DNA from: Phytopythium helicoides | Lineage: Eukaryota > Oomycota > Peronosporomycetes > Pythiales > Pythiaceae | Assembly: GCA_024867545.1 (NCBI GenBank) | Contig: JANFNE010000014.1 | Location: 62,001 to 126,000 of the forward strand | DNA length: 64,000 nt | Reading direction: 5' to 3' | Part shown: piece after piece, positions 30,026 to 40,086 of the stretch | Numbering within the stretch: position 1 is the first letter of the stretch | How the letters are laid out: the number at the start of each line of letters is the position of its first letter | Notes under the pieces: generated by a model | What the model was told of the DNA's origin: nothing | Seen by the model: only the letters and a program-made list of their open reading frames with translations | The model's database searches: none | Translations under genes and position numbers: made by a program

Positions 30026-30567
30026 AGTTCCTCAGAGGAATGTTTATTCGGCTAGACGCTGTCTACGCCCATCAACTTGAGACTAAATGCAAGCTTTGTA
30101 CATTCGTATTGAGAGATTGCGTCAATGGCTCAGCATACGCCATCGTCAAGGAGCTCCATGGACGCATGAAGGCCACGCAATGGCTCAGTCGAATTGGCAT
30201 GTCCCCATTAGAGGCACCGCTTCACTGAGCGGTGCATATGCGTCCCGTCGTGTGCACGCCATGAAGAACTTGCCACTGCGATAGTGAATATGTGAGGCGC
30301 CACCTATGTCCTCGCTCCTCACTTTGACTTGCAAAAAGTAAGTTGGATCGAGAACCGGAAACTGTGAAACACGATGGCGGTGCCTGTCGTTGCTCGAGCG
30401 CATCGCCCTTTGGTTCAGACCTTGTAGTCGGTCATTTGGTGGCGCAGAGCCCACTCTGCAACTTGCCAGCTCCAGCACAAGCACCGCCAACTCCGCACCT
30501 AGCCCACCACCAAGTTTTCAAGTCTCCAAGACTCTCATGTCCGAGCTCGCGTCACCGACTGTCCGCG

Positions 30568-31729
30568 ATGCAGCCGTTGGCTCCTCAAAGCGTCGTGGGC
30601 AAGCTATCCTTCCTCGATAGGTTCCTGACGCTTTGGATCCTGATCGCGTCTGGCCTTGGGCTTGGCCTCGGACAGATTGGAGCTGTTCAAGACTTCATCG
30701 ATGATACCACGGTCGGTAGCACCAACGTGCTCGTGGCCATCGGCCTACTCGTCATGATGTATCCCACCGCTGACCAAGGTCCGCTGGAACCTCGTGCACC
30801 GCATCTTCGCCGACTGGAGGCTTCTGCTGCTCACGACGTTCCAGAACTGGGTGCTCGGCCCCTTTGTCATGTTCCTGCTCGCGACACTCTTCTTCAATGA
30901 CGACGTCGGCTACATGGCTGGTCTTAGCCTTGTTGGTTGCGCGCGCTGTATCGCCATGGTTGTCGTCTGGAACGCGCTAGCTGACGGAGACGCCGAGTAC
31001 TGCGCAGCTATCGTCGCCATGAACTCGGTCATTACGATTGCACTCTACTCGCCGTACGCGGGGCTGTTTATCAACGAACTGCCTGCTCACATGGGCATCG
31101 ACATGAACATCACCAGCGACGAGAGCACAAACTCGATCCATGTGTCAATTGGAGAGGTTGCCAAGAACGTCGGCATCTACATGGGAGTCCCCTTCGCGCT
31201 GGCGCTGCTCACTTGGTTCACTCTCACGCGCACCAAAGGCTCCGTCTGGTACTTTGAGAAGTTCACGCCGCGCATCGGAGTCTTGACGCTCGCTGCTCTC
31301 CTATTCACGATTGTCGTGCTCTTCTCGTCGCAAAGCGAGCGCATCGTCTCCAACATCGGCAAGGTTTTGTATGCCGCCGTGCCTTTGCTCATCTACTTTC
31401 TCTTCATGTTCATCGTGTCGTTCACGATGAGCTGGCGCTTGGGCTCAACCTACCCGCAGGCGGTGGCGCTATCCTTCACGGCAGCAAGCAACAACTTCGA
31501 GCTCGCGCTGGCCGTGGCAGTCGCAACCTTCGACCTTAAGTCCGATCCGGCGCTGATGAGTGTGGTTGGCGCCCTGATTGAGATCCCAACTATGCTCGCG
31601 CTCGTGTACTTGGCCTTTTGGTTCCGCAAGCACTGGTTCGGCATCGAGGTCGAGAATCCAACGACCGACGTACAGCAAGAGGTCGATCCCGAGACGCACT
31701 TCAAGAAGCACACCGACGACGCTGTGTAG
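30568..31729 (+). pseudogene. ACR3: ACR3-type arsenite efflux transporter with one +1 frameshift
   Basis: Two overlapping frames make one ACR3 protein of about 387 residues. The first (from ATG 30568) gives SFLDRFLTLWILIASGLGLGLG and GSTNVLVAIGLLVMMYP; the second gives LTKVRWNLVHRIFADW, the key cysteine motif VGCARCIAMVVVWN, and on to the stop at 31729. The break is at the C run 30763-30765: reading one C fewer gives continuous MMYPPLTKV, exactly as the family reads. Known members carry As(III) out of the cell or into the vacuole. About ten hydrophobic helices and the conserved Cys of helix 4 are present. No other lesion was seen, so a sequencing error or a very recent mutation is likely. Confidence 0.82.
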
Positions 31730-31955
31730 CTTGTAGCCTTGGCTTCAAACGTCACGTGGGTCGTGCAGCCATCAGAACAGCTACAACACCATCACTCCAA
31801 GTTGAAGTAGCAGAGTGCGCGTTTGGGTACATAATGGAAAATCTGATGCTTTCTTGGGTGCAAGCGCCAAAGCAATGCGTTCTCGGGTTCATTCGCAATT
31901 TTGTCGACTAGCAGACACGCACCAAAATCAAGAAAGCGCACGGAAGCTGACGTGC

Positions 31956-32507
31956 ATGACAGCAGTTGATTCATGGGGCTGGTTTCGTGACGCTTGCTCT
32001 GCTGGGCAATGCCAAGCGATGCGCGTTCTGGAGCTAGCCCAGCGGCTTGTAACGTTGGTTGGAGGCGATTCGCTGTTGGTTGTAGGCTCAGCGATACTGG
32101 TGAGTTGGTTCGATTGGGGCCAACTCGGAAAAACTCTTGAGTCGACAGCTGGAGCCATGGCAGTATCGGTGTTTCTGCCTCTACTGGCGAGTGCTCTCGT
32201 GAAGTTACACGGTCGTTCTTGGCTCTGCGCGACGCACGTTTTGGTAATCTCGGCTCTGAGCAGCGGTAATCTTTCCCTACCGTGGCTTGAATTGACCGCT
32301 CTCGGAGTTGCCGTGATCGCTGGCGCAATGAGCACAACGCAACCGAGCCACATATCGGCTAATAGTCCAAGCAGATGTCCCCCACCTCACCTCGAAGCTC
32401 GGCGGACGCGTCGTGTGCCTCTCGTTCTCACAAAATTGACAGTAACAAACGACTGGAGGCTGCTGGACGAAAGCAGTCTCTCCTTCCAGCCCACCACATC
32501 CGAGTAG
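31956..32507 (+). CDS. Hypothetical protein with two or three membrane segments
   Basis: Possible 183-residue protein starting MTAVDSWGWFRDAC; the frame is open further upstream to 31815 but that part looks non-coding. Hydrophobic stretches LLVVGSAILVSWF, MAVSVFLPLLASALV and LTALGVAVIAGAM could be membrane helices. I recognise no family. The C-terminal ~50 residues are Pro/Arg/Ser-rich and may not be real. It follows ACR3 by about 225 bases on the same strand. It could be a chance open frame, since the opposite strand is also open for 181 codons. Confidence 0.3.
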   Translation: MTAVDSWGWFRDACSAGQCQAMRVLELAQRLVTLVGGDSLLVVGSAILVSWFDWGQLGKTLESTAGAMAVSVFLPLLASALVKLHGRSWLCATHVLVISALSSGNLSLPWLELTALGVAVIAGAMSTTQPSHISANSPSRCPPPHLEARRTRRVPLVLTKLTVTNDWRLLDESSLSFQPTTSE

Positions 32508-33234
32508 AGCTAAACTATGAACACGAAGGAGCTTCTTTCCCAAGCAGAGTTTCAACGTTGCAGGTCGGTGGCACTGTCAACCTACAGCCTCTAGCCAAGT
32601 AGTGGACCTCCACGTGCATCTCAACTACGAGCTCGCAATCAAAGCTCCCAGAACTCGCGAGTTGCGTCGATTACCTGAGCCACGTGCGTCCCGTTAGCCA
32701 TCGTCGGGCGCATCAGCAAGCTCCGCTGACTCGGAACATGACCTGCAGGGCTCCGCGTGACGTCAACAGTGCCTTTGCAGATAATCATTTCCGATAATCA
32801 GCCAATCATAATAGAGTATTCAGATTTATTTCAGCGAATCAAATCAACAGCCACGTCTGATTGGTTGAACGGATCCGTGACGATGACGACGTGGCACGCC
32901 ACGCACTTCAAGCAGCTCCGTGACAGGCAAACGGCGGAATGACCGCGCTCCACGCGCAGCACCGAGCCGCTGGTGTTGTGATGGCGAAGTGGCCGCTCTC
33001 GTGTTGAGCTAGTGCTGACGCTGCGCGAGTCATGCCCATCGCCAGCCCATCAGCGCTCGAGGAAGTCGTCGATCTGGTCTCGACATGCGTCTCCAGCGGT
33101 CCTGGCTGTAAGATCCCCATGAGGTGGCAGGTGATCGCAGTGAGCGCTGCTGGCAGAGCTTGCGACTAGTTCGCTCACTTTGCAATTCGCCAGCACTCGA
33201 GCACTTGAACTACCAACCAGCACACGCAAGAGCC
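32508..33234. other. Intergenic before amine oxidase, with CCAAT-type sequences
   Basis: No gene seen. GCCAATCA at about 32799 and its reverse complement TGATTGG at about 32858 face each other across an AT-rich stretch; they could be NF-Y-type CCAAT boxes for the amine oxidase. An open frame runs into the gene from 33124, but the first plausible start codon is 33235. Confidence 0.4.
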
Positions 33235-35272
33235 ATGAGCGCCGAGACCGCTCAGACGCCGTGCTACTCGTCGGCCACGCCTGGCAAGATCTCCGACGCC
33301 GAAAACGCGCGCCAGGCCGTGCACCCACTGGACCCGATCACGGTCTCTGAGGTTCGGAAGGTCAAGGAAGTGCTCGCTGCCAACGGCCTGTCCGGCAAGA
33401 GCTACCGGTACTCGTACGTCATGCTGCGCGAGCCGGACCACAAGACACTGGAGGGCTTCGCTGCCGGCAACCCGGTTCCGCGTGAGATCGGCGTCATGGT
33501 CCTCGACATGGAGGCCAATATTGCTCGTGAGCTCGTCGTCGACGTTGTCGCCTCCAAGATTGTGCTCAACCGCCAGCTGGACCCCGCTGTGGAAGGATGG
33601 GGTCCTGTCCTCGACGAAGACTTCGTCAACGCCGAGACCATCACCAAGAAGGATGAGCGGTACATTGCCGCTCTGGCTGCGCGTGGAGTGACGGACCTCG
33701 ACAATGTCCGCTGCGTGCCTCTATCTGCCGGTGTTTTCGGCTACGGAGACGAAGTCGGCCGCCGCATGATTCGTGTACTCAGTTTCCTGTCCCGCGAGCA
33801 CACGCGCGCCATGTGGGCTTACCCAATCGATGGCATCGTCGCCCACGTTGACCTCTCGAGCCGCAAGGTACTGCGACTCATCGACACGGGATACATGCAC
33901 ATCCCGACGTCTCCGGGCGACTACCTCGACCCCAAGCTGTCGGGTCCAATGCGTACGTCGCTCAAGCCGATCGTTATCACGCAGCCCGAAGGAGCGAGCT
34001 TCACGGTCGACAACAATGTCGTCGAGTGGGAGAACTGGCGTCTGCGTGTTGGCTTCAATGGCCGTGAGGGCCTCACACTGCACGACATCTCATTCTTCGA
34101 CAAGAACGTTGGCGAGCACCGCAAGATCCTGAACCGCGCGTCCGTCTCGGAGATGGTGGTGCCGTATGGTGAACCCGTGCCGACCCATGAGTGGCAGAAC
34201 TACTTCGACGCGAGCGAATACCAGTTCGGTCGCCTTGCCAACTCGCTCGAGCTCGGCTGTGACTGCCTTGGCCACATCCAGTACCTCGATGCTACCGTGG
34301 TAGACGACTACTGCGATCCGATCGTCATCAAGAACGCCATTTGCATGCACGAGGAAGACTTTGGCACGCTCTGGAAGCACACGGACTACTACACACGCCA
34401 GGGCACCACTCGTCGCCAGCGCCGTCTCGTGATCTCGTTCTTCGTCACCGTTGGCAACTACGACTACGGATTCTTCTGGTACCTGTACCTCGACGGCAAG
34501 ATCGAGCTCGAGTGCAAAGCTACGGGCATCGTGTTCGCCTCGGGACGTCCCTGACGTGGCTGAGTACCCGTACGCCACGGAGATGGCCCCGCGTCTTGGT
34601 GCTCCTTGCCATCAGCATCTATTCTCCGCTCGTCTTGACTTTGCAATTGACGGCAGCAAAAATGCAGGTGGATGAGATTGAAGGTTGAGCGTGTCCCTGT
34701 CGGCCCGGAGAACCCAGTTGGCAACGCCTTTCGCCGCAAGGAGACTCGTCTCGCGACGGAGCACGAGGCTCAGCGAGAGGCTGACAACAACAAGGGCCGC
34801 GTCTGGCGCATTTCGTCGACTGACAAGACCAACTGGGTTGGCAACCCGACTTCGTTTGTCCTGATCCCCGAGAGTCTTCCACTGCTCCTAGCTGCAGACG
34901 AAGCCTCGATCCGCAAGCGTGCAGCGTTCGCGACCAAGCACCTGTGGGTGACGCAGTACGAGCGTGACGAGATGTGGGCCTGCAGGATACACGCCCAACC
35001 AGCACCCCGGAGGTGCAGGTCTTCCTGCCTACACGGCCAAGAACCGGTCGATCGACGGTGAGGACATTGTAGTTTGGCACACGTTCGGCCTCACGCACTT
35101 TCCTCGCGCAGAGGACTGGCCGATCATGCCCGTGGACTACGCCAAGTTTGCGCTCAAGCCCGAGAACTTCTTCGACCGAAACCCGACACTCGACGTGCCT
35201 GAGGACCCAAACAACGGCCGCAAGCTGTCCAAGCGCTGCTGCAGCTCCAACGACAAGGCTGTTGCTCCTTAA
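33235..35272 (+). pseudogene. Copper amine oxidase, four frameshifts
   Basis: A primary amine oxidase (quinone cofactor; oxidises primary amines to aldehydes with release of ammonia and hydrogen peroxide) starting MSAETAQTPCYSS. The first frame reaches 34554 and includes the catalytic-base region, HEEDFGTLWKH, and the cofactor motif [10 protein letters not shown], whose first Tyr becomes TPQ. After a shift near 34552 the second frame gives [18 protein letters not shown] and copper ligands [10 protein letters not shown]. Shifts follow at the A5 run 34658-34662 and near 34680, then the text resumes at VERVPVGPENPVGNAF; another near 34980 leads to [10 protein letters not shown] and the third ligand region [15 protein letters not shown]. 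All key motifs survive across the breaks, so decay is recent or the indels are artefacts. Confidence 0.78.
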
Positions 35273-35417
35273 ACGATCAATCCACGAGATTCATGCTGCT
35301 GATGTTGTTGTAATGCATTCACTTCTTCATTTGCACGATATTTGAGTGCAACTGCATTGCACTACTCTAGCATGCGCTCAACTATTAGATACATTGAATT
35401 TGGTGCAAGCATCTACA

Positions 35418-35500
35418 CATTACCACAGGTGCCGTTCTTGTCGCCTGGACCAGTTTGCGTTGAGATCTCGGTGAGCTCGAGCATCCTTCTTCTGGATCAA
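35418..35500 (-). pseudogene. Scrap of SLC35F-like transporter tail
   Basis: On the minus strand this stretch aligns with the last ~80 coding bases of the transporter at 38060: both read CAG-A-GAAGGA, then GAGCTC(G/A)...CGA-AT-TCAACGC-AACTG, and AAGAACGGCAC near the end. The reading frame is lost. It appears to be a partial duplicate, about 2.6 kb from the intact gene and in the same orientation. Confidence 0.5.
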
Positions 35501-35725
35501 CTCTATCAGATTCTTCGAGTTGTCGACGGCAACGGGTTGCCCAACCCGAAGGATCCAATCACTCTGACATGTTGCGATCAGGTTGAAGTGTGAAAGAGCG
35601 ACGATGAAAATGATTCGGATCCGTAATGAGCGAAATTAGCCTTCTCTGGAGGTGCCGAGGTGTTGAAACCAACTCGAGACGGAAGGTTCACTTCCTTCAG
35701 TTCCTTCTGAACCCTCCATGCCACT

Positions 35726-37840
35726 CATTTGCAACCAACATCTTAATTGTGCGTCAGCGCTAGTTCCGCTTCACGTTCAGTATCATTACGATAGCGATTC
35801 AGGAAAGAGACAATGCATCATTCGTCGAGGTTTCAAATGAAGAAATGCAAGAAACTTGTATCACGATTACATTAATTCTCACTGTTGGCGTACTGTTTGC
35901 ACTTGTTGGCGCAGTGCGACTAGATTTGAGTGTTTAGAGTCCATTTGGATTTTCAAACCGAAGGAGTTACTCTAACTTGTCGTCCTCGACTGAGTGCAAA
36001 GACGACGAATTCACTAAAGATCGAAGGGACCTACAAGAATCAACAGATGATGAGCACTCGATTCCCCTATCGATCGATTGTAAGGAGGGACTGTCTACAA
36101 GTGATGATATAATTTTAATACAGATCGATAACTCGTCAGCTCAAAGCGGATCTCAGAGGATCACCAGCTTGCGTTTCGCTTGGAGCAGTCATTTAGTTCG
36201 GCCATTCTGCGTAATATTCTGCCTCATCATCTTCCCAATCATCGTACTGGAGATCGTCACACACTCCATCGCCCCGATTATTGCCAACTCCGCACTCAAC
36301 ACAACCCTCAACGAACTCTACGGACAATTCACAGGCGCCAGCTTCATGCCAAACCTCGTCGACGGATCCATCGCCGCCGCCAACTTATATATTGACACGG
36401 ACTCGGAAATCTTCAAACTCGTCAGCAATGACTCCCTATACAGAACCACTCTCGGATTCAAGGGAGACCTAGCATTCAACGTCAGTGTTGACAACGACGA
36501 CCCACCGAACGTGCTCGTGCTCGTGGTCGAGTCGTTCCGGTACCACGACTCCCAGTACCTCGTCGCCAACAACACGTACTTGCTGAAAGACCAGAACATC
36601 ACGGTGACGCCGAACTTCGATCGGTGGGCGAAACGTGGTGTGGCGTTCCACAACTTCTGGTCGAGTTGGCGCACGAGTCGGTCTGTGGAGAGTATTCTGT
36701 TTGGTCAGGTGCCGTACGACAGTGTGAGTGATTCTGGGACGACTGGTGGTCGTAAGGATGTGAAGCTCGCTGGAATGCCTCAGTTGTTCACTTCGAAGGG
36801 GTACTCGACGAAGTTCACGACGGGGTGTATTTTGAATTATGATGGTTGGGACACCTTTTTTGGAGCGCATGGTTTCGATGAGGTGCTTGGCAATGACGAT
36901 TTTCGCAAGTTGGCGGAGCGAGACTTGGGTATTTCTCCGAATGACTGGCTTCTTGTGAGTCAAGGAGGCAAGGCTCGTGCAATGAGCCATTGGGGAGTGC
37001 ACGACGATGTTGCGCTTCCTATACTCGGTAATATTCTTGTGAACGAGACTGTAGCTCAGCGAGAGCGTGTGGCGAAGGGTGAACCTAAGCGACCACTCTT
37101 CATCAATCACTACACCATCTCCAGTCACACACCATTCCAGGATCGACCTGAATGGTACGACAAGGCGACTAAACCAGACTTCTCTGCTCTGTACGAAGGC
37201 GAAGAGTACGCTGCCGACATCAAAAACTATCTCGAGATGCGATACTTCACGGATATGGCGATCGGCAAGTTCTTGGACGATATGGAGGAGAAGGGTGTGC
37301 TGAACGACACGATCGTTTTGATCATGGGTGATCACGGTCAGGGACCAGAGCACGGTCTGGATGTTCCTGAGTCGCGCGAGGTGTCAGCGACACGAGTCGC
37401 AGCTGCATTGATTGCCGAGGGACGACTCGGTAAATACGCTGGCATGATGGTGACTGATGTTGCCGAGCAGTACGACTTCTTGAATACGTTAGCGGACATT
37501 GTCGGTGTTCCTGAGGGTGGTTTCGAGCAGGACGGCGTCGGTCGGTCTCTGAAGCGCGCGCCAGTAACCAAGAAACAGCGACGACGCATGGTCTACAGCA
37601 ATGACCCCACTCGCAAGTTATCGGTTGTACGTGGGAACGAGCGACTTTTGTATGATGTAGCGGGGACTGCAATGGAGCTGTATAACGTTGAGACGGACCA
37701 CGATATGGCTCATGATCTGTATCTGGAGTTGAGCGAGAGCGCAAAATGGCAATGACGCGTGTCGAGCGACAAGGGTCGACGATTGGACATGTATTTCCAG
37801 AAGCGGTGGAACGAGAAGTGCTTGATTGCTGCAAGGTGTT
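35726..37840 (+). pseudogene. Sulfatase/LTA-synthase-like copy P3, inverted orientation
   Basis: Only plus-strand member. It starts inside the third helix (SFATNILIVRQR), missing about 130 N-terminal residues. In-frame stops follow: TAG after RQR near 35760, and TAG at about 35935 where P2 reads LDLNVWSPFGF and P3 reads LDLSV-stop-SPFGF. From about 36000 a long frame runs to 37755, including ESF, WRTSRSVES, SSHTPF and GDHG, with the ectodomain almost the same as copies C and E. A TGA at 37753-37755, where tryptophan is expected, is followed in the same frame by RVSSDKGRRLDMYFQKRW and the natural end near 37840. Loop sequence pairs it with P2. Confidence 0.8.
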
Positions 37841-38059
37841 GATTAGTATGCGCTCACAAGGAAAACCAAATCTTTGACCAACGTTGCGTTCGTCATGACA
37901 ATCACTGTACGGTTTCCCTGTCGTGGCCTCCGTTACGAAGCTGCTTTAGAGTGACAATTAGAGTGATGACAATAATTTCGACCTGGGATGCGATTTAGTC
38001 GAGAAACATCTTTCTGGTATTGATATGTTGATATTGTAGTGAGAGTGCATTGATCAATC

Positions 38060-39070
38060 CTACACCTCACCGTACGTGCCGTTCTTGACACCCTGGGCAG
38101 TTGGCGTTGACATTTCGGCGAACTCGAGCTCCTCCTTCTCCTGGCCCAACTCGATTGGAGCCTTCGAACTGCTGTATACGACGAGACCGACATACACAAA
38201 TGCGAGCGCGAGCCAGTACCACTTGTTCACGGGCTCGTCGAAGATAAGGTACGAGACGGCGACCGTGAACACGGGGCCGGTGAGCAGGCTTAGGTTGAAC
38301 ATGAGAGACTCGGCCCAGCGCAGGAACACGGAAGTGATGACGTAAAAGGTGAAGAGCACGAGCACGTATCCCGTCATGTAGCCGTAGATGCGTCCATTCC
38401 AGTCGACGTCAGCGATCGGCTGGCGCTCGAGGATGGCGACCTGAATGACGGAGATGATGGACGCCCACAAGCCGAGGAATCCCAGCACCTCAATGTTGGA
38501 GTTGACATCGCGCGTCTTGACGGCGGCCTGGATCATGACGTTGGACGTCGCGTAGAAGACGGCTGCGATGAGCGCGTAGAAGTCGCCGCGCACTTCGCGG
38601 CTGGCAGCGCCGTTGTTGGAGGCCGCATAGTCGGACAGGAAGATCGTGATGGGGCCGCCGAGCGCAACGATGCCGCCGACGAAGTGCAGCGCGCGGTAGC
38701 GCGTCTTGAGGAACACCCAGCAGAAGACGGTGACGAACGGCACGGTGGTGTTGAGGATGAGGCTGAGCGTGGCGTAGTTGGCGTAGTTGTAAGCCTTGAC
38801 GGCGAAGTAGTTGCCCTCGACGTCGACGAAGGCCAGCAGGATGTAGTACCACCAGGGGATCGACGTGGGCGGCGTCTTGCGGATGAAGCGCACGGCCAGG
38901 AAGACGATGCCCAGCAGGATGTACAGGCACGTCGACTGCAGCGTGGGCAGACTCGCGTCCTCGAGCGTCAGGTACTTGGACAGCACGCCCGACGCCACGT
39001 TGAGCAGCATGATGCCCTGCCCGAAGGCGAAGCACACCATCTGGAAGCCCACCGTGCCCTGTTGCACCAT
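38060..39070 (-). CDS. SLC35F1/F2-like (DUF914) solute transporter
   Basis: Intronless drug/metabolite-superfamily transporter, 336 residues from ATG at 39070 (MVQQGTVGFQMVCFAFGQG); the frame is open to 39190 but the extra 40 residues look unconserved. About ten hydrophobic helices. Family hallmark text is clear: WWYYILLAFVDVEGNYFAVK and AYNYANYATLSLILNTTVPF, then PVFTVAVSYLIFDEP near the end. Substrate is unknown for most members; location is plasma or endomembrane. The acidic C-terminal tail (QEKEELEFAEMS) is duplicated in degraded form at 35.4 kb. Confidence 0.85.
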   Translation of the reverse strand: MVQQGTVGFQMVCFAFGQGIMLLNVASGVLSKYLTLEDASLPTLQSTCLYILLGIVFLAVRFIRKTPPTSIPWWYYILLAFVDVEGNYFAVKAYNYANYATLSLILNTTVPFVTVFCWVFLKTRYRALHFVGGIVALGGPITIFLSDYAASNNGAASREVRGDFYALIAAVFYATSNVMIQAAVKTRDVNSNIEVLGFLGLWASIISVIQVAILERQPIADVDWNGRIYGYMTGYVLVLFTFYVITSVFLRWAESLMFNLSLLTGPVFTVAVSYLIFDEPVNKWYWLALAFVYVGLVVYSSSKAPIELGQEKEELEFAEMSTPTAQGVKNGTYGEV

Positions 39071-40086
39071 TCTTCTAGCAATGCAAAGCTGCTGCTGCTG
39101 CCGTGGAGCTGCGGTGATCGAGGAGCAATCGACCGGCGGAGACGCACAGCCGAGCGAGTTCTGAAGTGAACGGAGACCGACGCCACCCAATTGCTCAGGA
39201 GCTCCTGGCTACTGTACGTACGTACTTTATGAACAAGTCGCGACGTAGCGCTCTTCCCGCAGGATATGCCGAAAATCGAAATCGCCCATACTCAAGTCAA
39301 GATATTTGAGGTTTACAGAAAATAGAAAGTGTCGAAAAAAGGGAGATGGGCACGCGCGGTACCATCGAAAAGATACATTTCTGCCAATGGGTGGACGCGC
39401 AGCGCCGCGCCGGGAGCTCGTTTGGAGCTTCCGGCGCTTTCTGGCCGGCCGCAGTTGCTCCGGGAGTGGTCTGTTCCGGCAGTGGGTCCTCGCTGAGGCT
39501 GCTTTGGACTCTCTAGCGAGGATGGTGCTGCATTCGCAGTTGAAGGTGCTCGAACACTGAGCCGAATGAGCTGCTGGGGTCCAGCGAGTTGGCGTGGCAG
39601 CTCGACAGGCCGGGGATGGCTGGACACCTGTACGACTGTGCAGAGGGCACTGTTGTGCTGTTGAAGGGGTTGAACCTTCTCAAAGAGAGCAGTCGGCGAG
39701 TTTTGACTAAAAGAACCTTTTGAGTCCTGCATCAAGCAAACTTGCTTCTGAATGCAGCAAGCTCGGGAATCGCGAGCTGTAGAGGCCGTGATCTGAGTGC
39801 CAGACAACTATCGTTCACCTGCGAGGCGTTGCTGCGTGCAGAGGATGCTGATGCAGCTCATTTCCAAGCACCACGCCGTCGACTAGAGACGAAACCGCCC
39901 GACTCATCCACCCAAATACCCAACGAATCGAATCTTATTCTAGGGTTTTAGCACCGCACGCGAAACAATGACCCAAACGGATTGCAACCAATTCTCAAAC
40001 ATTTCGCACTGAACCTCTCATGATCGCTCACCTCCAGCTCCCAGATCTAATGAGACGACTATTCGGGATGTAGCTAAACTTTCAGC
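39071..40086. other. Intergenic, no gene recognised
   Basis: Contains the 5' region of the SLC35F-like gene and about 900 bases with only short frames on both strands. No motif, repeat or RNA gene stands out. Confidence 0.5.

Noticed and set aside
31792..32337. Minus-strand 181-codon frame downstream of ACR3
   Set aside because: Composition is polar and irregular, with no domain; the plus-strand frame has better hydrophobic segments, and even that is weak.
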